The notes under the pieces were generated by a model, which was not told the origin of the DNA, searched no databases, and worked only from the letters and a program-made list of their open reading frames with translations. A program made the translations under genes and the position numbers. Below are positions 1 to 10,174 of a stretch of DNA of 64,000 nt, piece by piece; position 1 is the stretch's first letter; each line of letters opens with the position of its first letter. The DNA is from Mycolicibacterium brisbanense (GTDB taxonomy: Bacteria > Actinomycetota > Actinomycetes > Mycobacteriales > Mycobacteriaceae). The DNA is taken from the NCBI RefSeq assembly GCF_001570425.1, contig NZ_BCSX01000021.1, positions 396,381 through 460,380 of the forward strand. Direction: 5' to 3'.

Positions 1-283
1 TGGCAGCACCGATCGTGCCGAATTGGATTCCGGTGTCCCACAATCCGTCAGCCCAGCCGCGCAGCATCTTCTGCACGGCCTCGGGCCGCGCGTCGGTGGT
101 GAAGTCCAGATCGGTGCCGAGGCGGCCCAGCAACGCGTCGCGCACGCTGCCGCCCACGAGGTAGAGCTCGTGGCCGCCGGCAGCGAACACCTGCCCCAGC
201 CCGCGCAGCAGTTCGCCGTGCTGGTTCAGCGCCACCAGCGCGCGGGCCAGCAGTTCGGCGTCATCGGGTGCGGCATCGGACAC
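1..283 (-). CDS. pcnA: CCA-adding tRNA nucleotidyltransferase, N-terminal part (truncated by window edge)
   Basis: Only the first 94 or so codons are in the window; the rest lies to the left. The protein would add or repair the 3' CCA of tRNAs. The minus-strand translation starts at a GTG and contains the nucleotidyltransferase signature LVGGSVRDALLGR followed by DLDFTTDARPE, the G-S-x(2)-D plus DxD arrangement of class II poly(A)/CCA polymerases. It is divergent from the Nudix gene mutT4, which is the usual mycobacterial arrangement (Rv3907c/Rv3908). The start was chosen because it reads straight into the conserved N-terminus; no other gene overlaps it. Confidence 0.9.
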   Translation of the reverse strand, partial: MSDAAPDDAELLARALVALNQHGELLRGLGQVFAAGGHELYLVGGSVRDALLGRLGTDLDFTTDARPEAVQKMLRGWADGLWDTGIQFGTIGAA

Positions 284-367
284 GTTCGGACAGCCTAGTG
301 TGCTCAGTGGGCCCGCTACCGGCGAGTGTGGCAGGACCGCCACCCCGTGGCAGCTACTATCGCTTGG

Positions 368-1180
368 GTGTCGGACGGCGAGCAGGCCAAACCACGACGG
401 CGCCGCAGTCGCCGCCGGGGCCAACGTCGTGCGCAGCGTGCTGCCGGGCCGCCCGACACGGGTAACGACCATCACACCGTCCAGCCCAGCGAACATCCCA
501 CCGAGTCCGCGGACGGCGGTGACAAGCCGCCCACCCCGCGAGATCAATCCAAGCAACGCAAGCCGCGGCCACGGCGCCCACCCGAGCGGTTGCGCACCGT
601 GCACGAAACCTCGGCCGGGGGGCTGGTGATCGACGGCATCGACGGCCCGAAGGACACCCAGGTGGCGGCCCTGATCGGCCGGATCGACCGCCGGGGCCGG
701 ATGCTGTGGTCGCTGCCCAAGGGCCACATCGAGCTGGGCGAGACAGCCGAACAGACCGCCATCCGAGAAGTCGCGGAGGAGACCGGAATTCAGGGCACCG
801 TGCTGGCCGCCCTCGGCAGCATCGACTACTGGTTCGTCACCGAGGGCCGGCGTGTGCACAAGACCGTGCACCACTATCTGATGCGGTTCCAGGACGGCGA
901 ACTCTCCGACGACGACGTCGAGGTGACCGAGGTGGCCTGGGTGCCGCTTGGCGAGTTGCCGTCGCGGCTGGCCTATGCCGACGAACGCAAACTGGCCGAG
1001 GTGGCGGGCGAACTCATCGACAAGCTGCACACCGACGGTCCGGGCGCCCTGCCGCCGCTGCCCCGCAGTGCGCCGCGGAGGCGGGCCCAGACCCATTCGC
1101 ATACCCGCAATCACCGCCGTGACGACTCCGGTCAGCCTCAGCCTCCCCGGCGCACGAACGGATGCGGACAAGGGCCGTGA
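368..1180 (+). CDS. mutT4: Nudix hydrolase MutT4
   Basis: A 270-residue Nudix protein of the mycobacterial MutT4 type (Rv3908 family). These enzymes hydrolyse nucleoside diphosphates linked to another group, possibly sanitising damaged nucleotides. The first 80 residues are very Arg/Lys/Pro-rich and low complexity. The Nudix box lies at about residues 119-141, starting [17 protein letters not shown] and continuing AEETGI, with all the Glu/Arg ligands. The GTG at 368 is preferred because it matches the start VSDGEQAK that I recall for the M. tuberculosis protein. An in-frame upstream start at 326 would add 14 residues. The stop overlaps the next gene by 4 bp (GTGA), so the two are probably translationally coupled. 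Confidence 0.9.
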   Translation: MSDGEQAKPRRRRSRRRGQRRAQRAAGPPDTGNDHHTVQPSEHPTESADGGDKPPTPRDQSKQRKPRPRRPPERLRTVHETSAGGLVIDGIDGPKDTQVAALIGRIDRRGRMLWSLPKGHIELGETAEQTAIREVAEETGIQGTVLAALGSIDYWFVTEGRRVHKTVHHYLMRFQDGELSDDDVEVTEVAWVPLGELPSRLAYADERKLAEVAGELIDKLHTDGPGALPPLPRSAPRRRAQTHSHTRNHRRDDSGQPQPPRRTNGCGQGP

Positions 1181-3597
1181 CCGCGGGTTCGGCGATGCCC
1201 CGTTGGCTCTCGACGGCGGCGCGCATCCTGACGGTCATCAGTGTGCTGTTGCTCGTGACGGTCCCGGGTGTGCTGCCGCGTGCCGCAGCCGGTGAGCCCG
1301 GGCAGATGCCGTTTCTGCAACTGCGCATCGATCATGTGTCCCCCGAACTCGTGACCACCACCAGTGAGCCCGTGGTCACGGTGTCCGGTGTGGTGACCAA
1401 TGTCGGAGACCGGCCGGTCCGCGATGTGGTGATCCGGTTGGAGCATGCCCGCGCCGTGGGGTCGTCCACCGAGTTGCGCACCGACCTCAGTGGCAGCCTC
1501 GACAAATTCTCCCCCGTCGCCGATTTCATCAATGTGTCGACGGAAATGACTCGTGGACAGACGGTTCCGTTCACGCTGTCGTACCCGCTGCGGGCCGCCG
1601 ACCAGCCGTCCCTGCAGATCGAGCAGCCCGGGGTGTACCCCGTGCTGGTCAACGTCAACGGCACCCCCGATTACGGGGAACCCGCCCGCCTCGACGACGC
1701 CCGCTTCCTGCTGCCGGTGATCGGTGTGCCCTCGGAGCAGCCGGCCGGGCCGGGCGACGACGGCGCAGCCACCTCCGCCGAGGCCCTGAGCTCCGTGGTG
1801 GCGCCCGACACCTCGCGGCCTGTCGGGCTGACCATGTTGTGGCCGTTGGCCGATCGTCCGCGGCTGGCTGCGGGAGCGCCCGGCGGCACCACTCCAGTAC
1901 GGCTCATCGACGACGATCTGGCCACATCCCTGGCTCCGGGCGGGCGGCTGGACACCTTGCTCTCCGCGGTGGATTTTGCCACCGGACCGTCGGTCGACCC
2001 GGCCGGGCAGGTGCGTGCCGCGCTGTGCCTGGCCGTCGACCCCGATCTGCTGGTGACCGTGAACGCGATGACCGCGGGCTATGTCGTCGACGACGCCCCC
2101 GACACGGGCCCCGGCACCCGGACCAGGCCCGGTACCGGCCGCGACGCGGCAATAGCGTGGCTGAACCGGTTGCGTGGGCTCGCCCAGCGCATGTGTGTGG
2201 CGCCGACGACCTACGCGCATGCCGACCTCGACGCGCTCAACCGCGTCAACGATGCGGGTCTGAGCGCCATCGCCACCAACGGCGCGGGCGACATCGTCGA
2301 CCAGATCCTGGGCGTCACCTCGACGCGCGGTGCCAGCATCGTCGGGGACGGACCGCTCACCGGCCCCGCGGTCGACCTGCTCAGCGCCCAGGGCCAGACC
2401 GTTGCGATCGCGGCCGCCCACACCACCGCGCAGGACTCCGCGACAGGCGCGCCGGAAACCGCGAACGTCACCCCGATGCGCTACAGCTCGGATCTGGTGT
2501 CCGCGGCGTTCGATCCCGCGGTCGGCGCGGCACTGGCCGGGGCAGGCAGCGACCCGGTCGCCCCGTCGTACCTCGATCCGACGATGGACATCCCGGTCCG
2601 GCACGACTCGGCGACCGCACGCCGTCAGGACGCGGTGGGTGCCCTGCTGTGGCGGGGCTTGTCGCGCGACACCGAGCCGCGCACCCAGATCCTGATGCCG
2701 CCGTTGATGTGGACGCTGCATCCCGACGACGCCCAGGCGATCCTGACGTCGGTGGCCACGACCATCCACGCCGGGCTGGCCATCCCCCGTCCGCTGACCG
2801 CGGTGATCGCCGATGCCAACGCCGTGCCCCCCGAGCCGATACAGCCACGGCCCGCCGACACGCTGGGCAATCCGCGCAGCCGTATCGACGACTCGATCAC
2901 CGGCGGGATCGCCGGGGTGACGGCCCGGTTGTGGGGCCTGACCGCGGCGCTGACCACCGACGAGCGCACCGGACTGACGGGAGCGCAGTACACCGCCCCG
3001 CTGCGGGAGGACATGCTGCGCGCGCTGAGCCAGTCGGTGCCACCGGATACCCGCGACGGGTTGGCCCGCCAGCGACTCGACATCGTCACGCACAGCGTCG
3101 ACGACATGTTCAAGGCCGTCACCGTGGTGAACCCCGGCGATTCGTACACGCTCGCGACAGAACGCAGCCCGCTACCGCTGGCCCTGCGCAACGATCTTCC
3201 CGTGCCCATCCGGGTCCGACTGCAGATCAACGCCCCACCGGGGATGACGGTCACCGACATGGGCGTGATCGAGCTTCCGCCGGGCTACCTGCCGCTGCGG
3301 GTTCCGATCGAGGTCCACTTCACCCAACGGGTCGCCGTGGATGTGGCGCTGCAAACCGTCGACGGTCTGCCGCTGGGTGACCCGGTGCGTCTCTCGGTGC
3401 ACTCCAATGCCTACGGCAAAGTGCTGTTCTTCATCACCCTGTCGGCGGGAGCGGTGCTGGTCCTGCTCGCCGGGCGACGGCTGTGGCACCGGTTCCGCGG
3501 CCAGCCCGACCGGGCTGATCTGGACCGCCCCGACCCGATCGAGGTGGCGCAGGCGTTCAACCCGGACGAACCGCCGACCAAGGAGCCGCGCCGATGA
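1177..3597 (+). CDS. DUF6049-type secreted/membrane-anchored protein (Rv3909 family)
   Basis: About 806 residues. An N-terminal hydrophobic segment (roughly residues 10-30) resembles a signal peptide. A long extracytoplasmic region follows, beginning with a beta-rich stretch ([20 protein letters not shown]). A single transmembrane helix near the C-terminus ([16 protein letters not shown]) is followed by a short basic tail. This is the layout of the actinobacterial protein encoded immediately upstream of MurJ (Rv3909); its role is unknown, but the constant linkage suggests envelope biogenesis. The GTG at 1177 overlaps the mutT4 stop and is preferred, though the ATG at 1162 or 1195 is possible. 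It overlaps murJ by 4 bp. Confidence 0.8.
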   Translation: MTAGSAMPRWLSTAARILTVISVLLLVTVPGVLPRAAAGEPGQMPFLQLRIDHVSPELVTTTSEPVVTVSGVVTNVGDRPVRDVVIRLEHARAVGSSTELRTDLSGSLDKFSPVADFINVSTEMTRGQTVPFTLSYPLRAADQPSLQIEQPGVYPVLVNVNGTPDYGEPARLDDARFLLPVIGVPSEQPAGPGDDGAATSAEALSSVVAPDTSRPVGLTMLWPLADRPRLAAGAPGGTTPVRLIDDDLATSLAPGGRLDTLLSAVDFATGPSVDPAGQVRAALCLAVDPDLLVTVNAMTAGYVVDDAPDTGPGTRTRPGTGRDAAIAWLNRLRGLAQRMCVAPTTYAHADLDALNRVNDAGLSAIATNGAGDIVDQILGVTSTRGASIVGDGPLTGPAVDLLSAQGQTVAIAAAHTTAQDSATGAPETANVTPMRYSSDLVSAAFDPAVGAALAGAGSDPVAPSYLDPTMDIPVRHDSATARRQDAVGALLWRGLSRDTEPRTQILMPPLMWTLHPDDAQAILTSVATTIHAGLAIPRPLTAVIADANAVPPEPIQPRPADTLGNPRSRIDDSITGGIAGVTARLWGLTAALTTDERTGLTGAQYTAPLREDMLRALSQSVPPDTRDGLARQRLDIVTHSVDDMFKAVTVVNPGDSYTLATERSPLPLALRNDLPVPIRVRLQINAPPGMTVTDMGVIELPPGYLPLRVPIEVHFTQRVAVDVALQTVDGLPLGDPVRLSVHSNAYGKVLFFITLSAGAVLVLLAGRRLWHRFRGQPDRADLDRPDPIEVAQAFNPDEPPTKEPRR

Positions 3598-6500
3598 CCG
3601 GGCCGAAACCGCAGCCCCGGCCGCCCGCGCGCCCCGAACTCTCCGATGCCGCGGTGGTGTCGCGGTCCTGGGGTATGGCGTTTGCGACGCTGATCTCCCG
3701 GATCACCGGGTTCTTCCGCATCGTGTTGCTCGCCGCGATTCTCGGAGCGGCCCTGTCGAGTTCCTTCTCGGTGGCCAACCAGCTGCCGAACATGGTGGCC
3801 GCGTTGGTGCTGGAGGCCACCTTCACGGCGATCTTCGTGCCGGTGCTGGCCCGCGCCGAACGCGACGATCCCGACGGGGGTACCGCGTTCGTGCGCCGGC
3901 TGGTGACGTTGGCCACCACCTTGCTGCTGGTGACGACGGTGCTCTCGGTGGCGTGCGCGCCGCTGCTGGTCAGGGTCATGCTGGGCAGCGATCCGCAGGT
4001 CAACGATCCCCTGACGACGGCGTTCGCCTATCTGCTGCTGCCGCAGGTGCTGTTCTACGGGCTGTCCTCGGTGTTCATGGCGATCCTGAACACCCGCAAC
4101 ATCTTCGGCGCGCCGGCCTGGGCGCCGGTGCTCAACAACGTCGTGGCGATTCTGACGCTGGGCTTGTATGTGCTGGTACCCGGCGAGCTGTCCGTCGACC
4201 CGGTGCACATGGGCAACGCCAAACTGCTCGTGCTCGGGATCGGCACGACCCTGGGCGTGGTGGCCCAGACGGCGGTGTTGTTCGTCGCGATCCGCGCCGA
4301 GCGCATCAGCCTGCGCCCGCTGTGGGGTATCGACGACCGGCTCAAGAAGTTCGGCACGATGGCCGCGGCGATGGTGCTCTACGTGCTGATCAGCCAGATC
4401 GGCTTGATCGTGGGCAATCAGATCGCCAGCACCGCGGCGGCGTCGGGGCCTGCGATCTACAACTACACGTGGCTCGTGCTGATGCTGCCGTTCGGCATGA
4501 TCGGCGTGACGGTGCTGACGGTGGTGATGCCACGGCTCAGTCGCAACGCGGCCGCCAACAACGTCCCGGCCATTCTCGAGGATTTCTCCCTGGCCACGCG
4601 GCTGACCATGGTCACACTGATCCCGATCGTCGCGATGATGACCGTCGGCGGCCCGGCCATCGGCAGCGCGTTGTTCGCCTACGGCAACTTCGGCGAAACC
4701 GATGCCGGCTATCTGGGCATGGCGATCACACTGTCGGCGTTCACCCTCATCCCGTACTCGATGGTGCTGTTGCAGCTGCGGGTGTTCTACGCGCGCGAAC
4801 AGCCGTGGACGCCGATCATCCTCATCGTCGTCATCACCGCGGTGAAGATCGCCGGCTCACTGGTGGCCCCGCATCTCACCGACAACCCCGACATGGTGGC
4901 CGGATACCTCGGTCTGGCCAACGGGCTTGGCTTCCTGGCCGGCGCGGTCGTCGGACACGTGCTGCTGCAGTCCAGTCTGCGTCCGCCGGACGGTCATCTG
5001 GTCAGCCGCCCCGTCGTGCGGACCATCCTGGTGACCATCACGGCATCACTGGCTGCGGGTCTGGTCGCGCACGTCGCCGACCGGCTACTCGGATTGGCGT
5101 CGCTGACATCGCATCTGGGTGCGGGCGGATCGCTGCTGCGGCTGCTGGCGCTCGGCCTCATCATGGTCCCGATCATCGCGTGGGTACTGATCGCCGCCCG
5201 CGTGCCCGAGGCCCAGGCCGCACTCGCGATGGTGCGTCGCCGGCTCGGCCGCGCGGCGCCGCAGCCGGGCGTGGAGGTAGCCGCGACTCCTGCGGCCCTG
5301 CCCGTCCAGCCACGCCGCCCGGGTGCGGTCCCGTACCCTGATCAGAGGAATTCTTCTCCACATCGGTGGCCACCAACCCCGGCGGCCACCTTCGGTGGGG
5401 CTCCGGCATCGGTTGCCGGAGCGGGGATGCGGAAAGGACCACCGGTGACCGACGAATCCGCGGGCGGCCCGGCACCCGGCCCTGAGGGCATGGCGACGAC
5501 GAAGCTGCCGCGGCCGACTCCCGATGACTTCCGGCCTGATGTGCCCGACGACTCGGACGCGCCCGAAGCAGCCGAGACGCGCGAACACGACACCTCGTCG
5601 GGCGGTCCGACCAACGGCGTCACCGCCGTCATCGACCCGTCGGCCAACGGCACCACCACCCGGATCCCGGCCGACTACGGCGGCGACCCGACCCGCGAAC
5701 CGATGTCGTTCGCCCCGCCGCGCGAGCAGGTCGAAGCCGCCACCACCGACGACGACGTCCAGCTGATCCCGGGCGCGACCATCGCCGACGGCCGCTATCG
5801 GCTGCTCGTGTTCCACGGCGGCCCGCCCCACCTGCAGTTCTGGCAGGCGCTGGACACCGCGCTCGACCGCCAGGTGGCGCTGACGTTCGTCGACCCCGAC
5901 ACCGTCATGCCGCGCGAGCAGGTGCAGGAGATCCTGGCGCGCACCCTCAAGCTCAGCCGCCTGGACGTGCCGGGTATCGCCCGGGTGCTCGACGTCGCCC
6001 ACAGCGGGTCGGGTGGCCTGGTCGTGTCCGAGTGGATCCGCGGCGGCTCGCTGGCCGAGGTGGCCGCGACGTCGCCGTCACCGATCGGCGGCGCCAGGGC
6101 CATCCAGTCGCTGGCCGCTGCCGCCGAGGCCGCGCACCGCGCCGGGGTGGCGCTGTCCATCGACCACCCCAGCCGGGTGCGCGTGAGCATCGAGGGTGAC
6201 GTGGCGCTGGCCTTCCCGGCCACCCTTCCGGAGGCCACACCCGACGACGACATCCGCGGTATCGGCGCGGCGTTGTACGCGCTGCTGATCGACCGGTGGC
6301 CGCTGCCCGAGTCCGGCGTCCGCAGTGGACTGGAGCCCGCCGCGCGGGACGCGACGGGCCAGCCGGTCGAACCTCGCGCCGTGGACCGCGACATTCCGTT
6401 CCAGATTTCCGCGGCGGCGGCCCGCGCGGTGCAGGAGGGCGGCGGCATCCGCAGCGCCCCCACGCTGCTCAACCTGTTGCAGCAGGCCACCGCCATCGCC

Positions 6501-7235
6501 GACCGCACGGAGCTGATGGAAGCCCCGCCGGAGCCACCGACACCGGAGCCGGCCCGGCCGTACGCCGCCACGGGTGATGCCGAGGCGGCCGCCGCTCGCA
6601 GGCGTAAAGGCCTGATGATCGGGCTGGCCGCAGGCGGCGCCGTCATCGTTATCGCGCTCATCGTGCTGGCGTCGGTCCTCAACCACATCTTCGGCGACGT
6701 AGGCGGTGGGCTGAACAAGGATGAGCTCGGCCTCAACGCGCCCTCGTCCTCGACCACCGCGACGGCAGGCTCGGCGCCCTCGGGCAGTGTCGTGAAACCC
6801 AGCAAGGCGACGGTCTTCTCGCCCGAGGGCGAAGCGGACAACCCGAGTCAGGCCGGGCAGGCCATCGACGGTAATCCGGGCACGGCGTGGTCCACCGACG
6901 CCTACACCGATTCGACACCGTTCCCGAACTTCAAGAACGGGGTCGGGCTGCTGCTGCAGTTGCCGCAGCCCACGGTCGTCGGCTCGGTGACCGTGAACCT
7001 CGACAGCACCGGGACGGCCGTGCAGATCCGGTCGGCGCAGAGCTCGTCGCCGTCGTCACTCAACGACACCACCGAGCTGAGTCCTCCGACCCCGCTCAAG
7101 CCGGGGTCCAACACCATCACGGTGAACAAGTCGGCAGCGACGTCCAACGTCCTGGTGTGGATCACCACGCTGGGCACCGTCGACGGCAAGAACCGCACCG
7201 ACATCTCCGAGATCACCGTCCGCGCGGCGTCCTGA
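3594..7235 (+). CDS. murJ: MurJ/MviN lipid II flippase with C-terminal pseudokinase and discoidin-like domains
   Basis: A 1213-residue fusion. Residues ~20-560 form the polytopic MOP-superfamily MurJ core that flips lipid II (e.g. GMAFATLISRITGFFRIVLL, then repeated hydrophobic helices). A Pro/Ala-rich cytoplasmic linker leads into a protein-kinase-like domain (about 720-970) without the HRD/DFG catalytic motifs, i.e. a pseudokinase. A single TM helix follows (GLMIGLAAGGAVIVIALIVLA), then an extracellular beta-sandwich of discoidin type (PSQAGQAIDGNPGTAWSTDA). This architecture is that of mycobacterial MviN (Rv3910), whose pseudokinase is phosphorylated by PknB and binds FhaA. The ATG overlaps the upstream stop. 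Confidence 0.93.
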   Translation: MTGPKPQPRPPARPELSDAAVVSRSWGMAFATLISRITGFFRIVLLAAILGAALSSSFSVANQLPNMVAALVLEATFTAIFVPVLARAERDDPDGGTAFVRRLVTLATTLLLVTTVLSVACAPLLVRVMLGSDPQVNDPLTTAFAYLLLPQVLFYGLSSVFMAILNTRNIFGAPAWAPVLNNVVAILTLGLYVLVPGELSVDPVHMGNAKLLVLGIGTTLGVVAQTAVLFVAIRAERISLRPLWGIDDRLKKFGTMAAAMVLYVLISQIGLIVGNQIASTAAASGPAIYNYTWLVLMLPFGMIGVTVLTVVMPRLSRNAAANNVPAILEDFSLATRLTMVTLIPIVAMMTVGGPAIGSALFAYGNFGETDAGYLGMAITLSAFTLIPYSMVLLQLRVFYAREQPWTPIILIVVITAVKIAGSLVAPHLTDNPDMVAGYLGLANGLGFLAGAVVGHVLLQSSLRPPDGHLVSRPVVRTILVTITASLAAGLVAHVADRLLGLASLTSHLGAGGSLLRLLALGLIMVPIIAWVLIAARVPEAQAALAMVRRRLGRAAPQPGVEVAATPAALPVQPRRPGAVPYPDQRNSSPHRWPPTPAATFGGAPASVAGAGMRKGPPVTDESAGGPAPGPEGMATTKLPRPTPDDFRPDVPDDSDAPEAAETREHDTSSGGPTNGVTAVIDPSANGTTTRIPADYGGDPTREPMSFAPPREQVEAATTDDDVQLIPGATIADGRYRLLVFHGGPPHLQFWQALDTALDRQVALTFVDPDTVMPREQVQEILARTLKLSRLDVPGIARVLDVAHSGSGGLVVSEWIRGGSLAEVAATSPSPIGGARAIQSLAAAAEAAHRAGVALSIDHPSRVRVSIEGDVALAFPATLPEATPDDDIRGIGAALYALLIDRWPLPESGVRSGLEPAARDATGQPVEPRAVDRDIPFQISAAAARAVQEGGGIRSAPTLLNLLQQATAIADRTELMEAPPEPPTPEPARPYAATGDAEAAAARRRKGLMIGLAAGGAVIVIALIVLASVLNHIFGDVGGGLNKDELGLNAPSSSTTATAGSAPSGSVVKPSKATVFSPEGEADNPSQAGQAIDGNPGTAWSTDAYTDSTPFPNFKNGVGLLLQLPQPTVVGSVTVNLDSTGTAVQIRSAQSSSPSSLNDTTELSPPTPLKPGSNTITVNKSAATSNVLVWITTLGTVDGKNRTDISEITVRAAS

Positions 7236-7334
7236 TCGGCCATCCACAGGGCGGCCGCCGCGCTGACCATGCCTGATGCGCACTGCGGCAAAGAAGTGTC
7301 GGGAGTGGCGTTCGGCAGCCCTTAGTGTTCGGCT

Positions 7335-7979
7335 GTGGGAAGGTTCGGGGGGACCGGGGATCCGGCAGCACCAGCGTCGGCGGGCGCCGGTACGCGTACG
7401 GATGCCGAGCTGCTCGCGGCCCACGTCTCCGGGGATCGCTACGCATTCGAGGAATTGGTCCATCGCTATCACCGGCAGCTGCGCCGGCTGGCGTACCTGA
7501 CCAGCCGCCATGACGACGACGCCGATGATGCCGTGCAGGACGCCCTGCTGTCGGCGCATCGCACCGCGGCATCGTTCCGGTACGACTCCGCGGTGAGCAG
7601 CTGGCTGTACCGGATCGTGGTCAACGCCTGCCTGGACCGGCTGCGGCGTGCCAAGGCCCAGCCGGCCGCGACGCCCTACGATGCGGAACTCGGCCACCTG
7701 CGGGACCCAGCCGGCGACCCGGCACACCGCGTCGACACTGCGATCGTGGTGGAACGCGCACTGCTGATGCTCCCCGTCGAACAGCGGGCCGCGATCGTCG
7801 CGGTGGACATGCAGGGCTACTCGGTGGCCGAGACCGCCCAATTGCTCGGGGTGGCCGAAGGCACCGTGAAGAGCCGTTGTGCGCGCGGCCGGGCCAAACT
7901 CGCCCGTTCGCTGCGATACTTTGATCCCGATGAACGGCAGCACGCACCCAGCGCCGTCAGACGAGCCGATCACACCTGA
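7335..7979 (+). CDS. sigM: ECF RNA polymerase sigma factor SigM
   Basis: A 214-residue ECF sigma factor. The region 2 sequence includes AFEELVHRYHRQLRRLAYL and DADDAVQDALLSAH, and WLYRIVVNACLDRLR is typical. Region 4 carries an HTH (VAETAQLLGVAEGTVKSRCARGRAKL). The position between murJ and the anti-sigma gene rsmA and upstream of trxB matches mycobacterial sigM (Rv3911). The start is a GTG. The 3' end overlaps rsmA by 50 bp, which implies coupled synthesis of the sigma factor and its inhibitor. SigM regulons in mycobacteria include ESX-related genes, so a link to the ESX locus in this window is conceivable but is inference only. Confidence 0.92.
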   Translation: MGRFGGTGDPAAPASAGAGTRTDAELLAAHVSGDRYAFEELVHRYHRQLRRLAYLTSRHDDDADDAVQDALLSAHRTAASFRYDSAVSSWLYRIVVNACLDRLRRAKAQPAATPYDAELGHLRDPAGDPAHRVDTAIVVERALLMLPVEQRAAIVAVDMQGYSVAETAQLLGVAEGTVKSRCARGRAKLARSLRYFDPDERQHAPSAVRRADHT

Positions 7980-8658
7980 CCGGCTCGCCGAACTACAGGC
8001 CGGGCTGCTCGACGACGCCACCGCGGCCCGTCTGCGCCACCGCGTGCGCACCGAACCCGAGGCGGCGGCCATGCTGGCCGCCCTGGACCGGGTGCGACGC
8101 GACGTGGCGGGTTTGGCCGATGACGGGCGCACCGCACCGCCGGTGCCGCCCGACGTCACCGCGCGTCTCACCTCGGCGCTGCGTGCCGCTCCCCCGCCGG
8201 AACACGCCATGAACCCGGGGGCGCGACGGGTACGCCGGGCCGCCGCCGTCGCGGGCGCCTGTGCGGCGTTGCTCGCTGTCGGCCTGGGCACCGTCATGCT
8301 GATGCGTCCGGATCCGCCCTCTGCGGCAACCACGGCCCGGTTCGAACGGATCACGGTGTCCCCGTCGCAGCCCACGGTCGATCTACCCGAGCCTCAGTTG
8401 CTCGGCCTGCTGGCGGCCCGGCCCGATCTCGGACCGCTGACCGACCCCGAGCGCCGCGCCCAGTGCCTGGCGGCCCTGGGTTACCCGCCGGGAATCAAGG
8501 TGCTGGGTGGCCGGCCTCAGGATGTCGGAGGCCGGCGCGGTGTGCTGATCCTCGTCCCCTCCGACGTCCCCGGCACGGTCGTCGGCCTGGTGGTACCTCC
8601 CGATTGCGACGGCGCCCACGCCGGGTTGCTCGCGGACACCATGGTCAAACGGCCGTAG
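7930..8658 (+). CDS. rsmA: Anti-sigma-M factor RsmA
   Basis: A 242-residue single-pass membrane protein directly after sigM. A cytoplasmic N-terminal anti-sigma-like helical region (residues ~1-90, DRLAELQAGLLDDATAARLRHRV) is followed by one TM segment (AAAVAGACAALLAVGLGTVML, ~residues 100-120) and an extracytoplasmic domain with paired cysteines. I chose the ATG at 7930 because it gives the expected N-terminus (DEPITPDRLAELQ) and an overlap with sigM. Family position and topology match Rv3912. Confidence 0.85.
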   Translation: MNGSTHPAPSDEPITPDRLAELQAGLLDDATAARLRHRVRTEPEAAAMLAALDRVRRDVAGLADDGRTAPPVPPDVTARLTSALRAAPPPEHAMNPGARRVRRAAAVAGACAALLAVGLGTVMLMRPDPPSAATTARFERITVSPSQPTVDLPEPQLLGLLAARPDLGPLTDPERRAQCLAALGYPPGIKVLGGRPQDVGGRRGVLILVPSDVPGTVVGLVVPPDCDGAHAGLLADTMVKRP

Positions 8659-8677
8659 TCTGTCCCACGAGTTCGCC

Positions 8678-8704
8678 GGGAACAGCCCGGCCTAGGCTGG
8701 CGTT
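8678..8704 (+). promoter_or_regulatory. ECF-type (SigH/SigM-like) promoter candidate for trxB-trxC
   Basis: GGGAAC at 8678-8683 and CGTT at 8701-8704 are separated by 17 bp and lie about 40 bp upstream of the trxB start. Mycobacterial SigH and SigM promoters share a GGAAC -35 and a GTT/CGTC -10, and thioredoxin genes are classic SigH targets. The match is by eye only. Confidence 0.5.
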
Positions 8705-8742
8705 ACACGCATGCCGAGCCAAGATCCGGCAGAAAGGCCGAT

Positions 8743-9678
8743 ATGACCACCTCAGAGACCGTCCACGACGTCATCATCATCGGATCGGGCCCTGCCGGTT
8801 ACACCGCCGCCGTGTACGCGGCCCGCGCCCAGCTCAAGCCGCTGGTGTTCGAGGGCACGCAGTTCGGCGGGGCGCTGATGACCACCACCGAGGTGGAGAA
8901 CTATCCCGGCTTCCGCGAGGGCATCACCGGACCCGAGCTGATGGACCAGATGCGTGAGCAGGCCCTGCGTTTCGGGGCCGATCTGCGGATGGAGGACGTC
9001 GACGCGGTCGACCTCACCGGTCCCGTCAAGACGGTCACCGTCGGCGACGAGACCCACCAGGCCCGTTCGGTGATCCTGGCCATGGGTGCCGCAGCGCGCC
9101 ACCTCGGAGTGCCCGGCGAGGAGGCTCTGACGGGCATGGGCGTGAGCACCTGTGCGACGTGCGACGGCTTCTTCTTCCGTGACGAGGACATCGTGGTGGT
9201 CGGCGGCGGCGATTCGGCGATGGAGGAGGCGACGTTCCTCACCCGGTTCGCCCGCAGCGTCACCCTGATCCACCGCCGCGACGAGTTCCGCGCGTCCAAG
9301 ATCATGCTCGAGCGTGCCCGGGCCAACGAGAAGATCACGTTCTTGACGAACACCGAGATCACCGAGATCGAAGGTTCGCCGAAGGTCACCGGCGTGCGCC
9401 TGCGCGACACCGTGACCGGCGAAGAGTCCAAGCTCGCCGTCACCGGCGTGTTCGTGGCCATCGGACACGATCCGCGATCGGAGTTGGTGCGCGGGCAGGT
9501 CGACCTCGACGACGAGGGTTACGTGCTGACCGTCGGTCGCACCACGGCGACGTCGCTCGACGGCGTGTTCGCCGCCGGTGACCTTGTCGACCACACCTAC
9601 CGCCAGGCCATCACGGCCGCGGGCAGCGGCTGTTCGGCGGCCATCGACACCGAACGCTGGCTGGCTGACAACGACTGA
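8743..9678 (+). CDS. trxB: Thioredoxin reductase
   Basis: A 311-residue NADPH-dependent flavoprotein that reduces thioredoxin. An FAD-binding motif is at the N-terminus ([18 protein letters not shown]). The redox-active CxxC is C137-A-T-C140-D, the NADPH-binding motif is [13 protein letters not shown], and the C-terminal FAD motif is FAAGDLVD. The length is normal for the family. It is followed after 34 bp by trxC, presumably as one operon. Confidence 0.95.
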   Translation: MTTSETVHDVIIIGSGPAGYTAAVYAARAQLKPLVFEGTQFGGALMTTTEVENYPGFREGITGPELMDQMREQALRFGADLRMEDVDAVDLTGPVKTVTVGDETHQARSVILAMGAAARHLGVPGEEALTGMGVSTCATCDGFFFRDEDIVVVGGGDSAMEEATFLTRFARSVTLIHRRDEFRASKIMLERARANEKITFLTNTEITEIEGSPKVTGVRLRDTVTGEESKLAVTGVFVAIGHDPRSELVRGQVDLDDEGYVLTVGRTTATSLDGVFAAGDLVDHTYRQAITAAGSGCSAAIDTERWLADND

Positions 9679-9712
9679 GCCCGAACACCTTTCGATCGAC
9701 AGGAGAGAGACC

Positions 9713-10045
9713 ATGAGTGAGGACAACGCGACCGTAGCGGTCACCGACGATTCGTTCTCCGACGACGTCCTGACCAGCAGCACGCCGGTGCTGGTGGATT
9801 TCTGGGCGACCTGGTGCGGGCCGTGCAAGATGGTCGCGCCGGTGCTCGAGGAGATCGCGGCGGAGAAGGCCGGTGAGCTGACGGTCGCCAAGCTCGACGT
9901 GGACGCCAACCCGGCCACCGCGAGGGACTTCCAGGTCGTCTCGATCCCGACCATGATCCTGTTCAAGGACGGTGCCCCGGTGAAGCGCATCGTGGGCGCC
10001 AAGGGCAAGGCCGCGCTGTTGCGTGAGCTCGCCGACGCGCTCTGA
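9713..10045 (+). CDS. trxC: Thioredoxin
   Basis: A 110-residue thioredoxin with the canonical W34-C-G-P-C38 active site and the cis-Pro loop (SIPTMILFKDG). The ATG is preceded by an AGGAGAGAGA ribosome-binding site. It is the partner of the adjacent thioredoxin reductase. Confidence 0.96.
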   Translation: MSEDNATVAVTDDSFSDDVLTSSTPVLVDFWATWCGPCKMVAPVLEEIAAEKAGELTVAKLDVDANPATARDFQVVSIPTMILFKDGAPVKRIVGAKGKAALLRELADAL

Positions 10046-10174
10046 CGCTGCGTTAACGGATGGTTAGACCCGCACCGGATTCGCCTGGCGTTTTCCGGTA
10101 TGTGGTCGAAATCTGAGACAATGCTGGCTGGTCAGTTTCGGCAACCCGCCGAAAACCAGCCTGGAGGGGCCCGT

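Noticed and set aside
1138..3093. Long minus-strand open frame (651 codons) opposite the DUF6049 gene
   Set aside because: It is a high-GC shadow: the translation is Arg/Gly/His/Gln-rich without any family signature, and the plus strand holds an operon gene.
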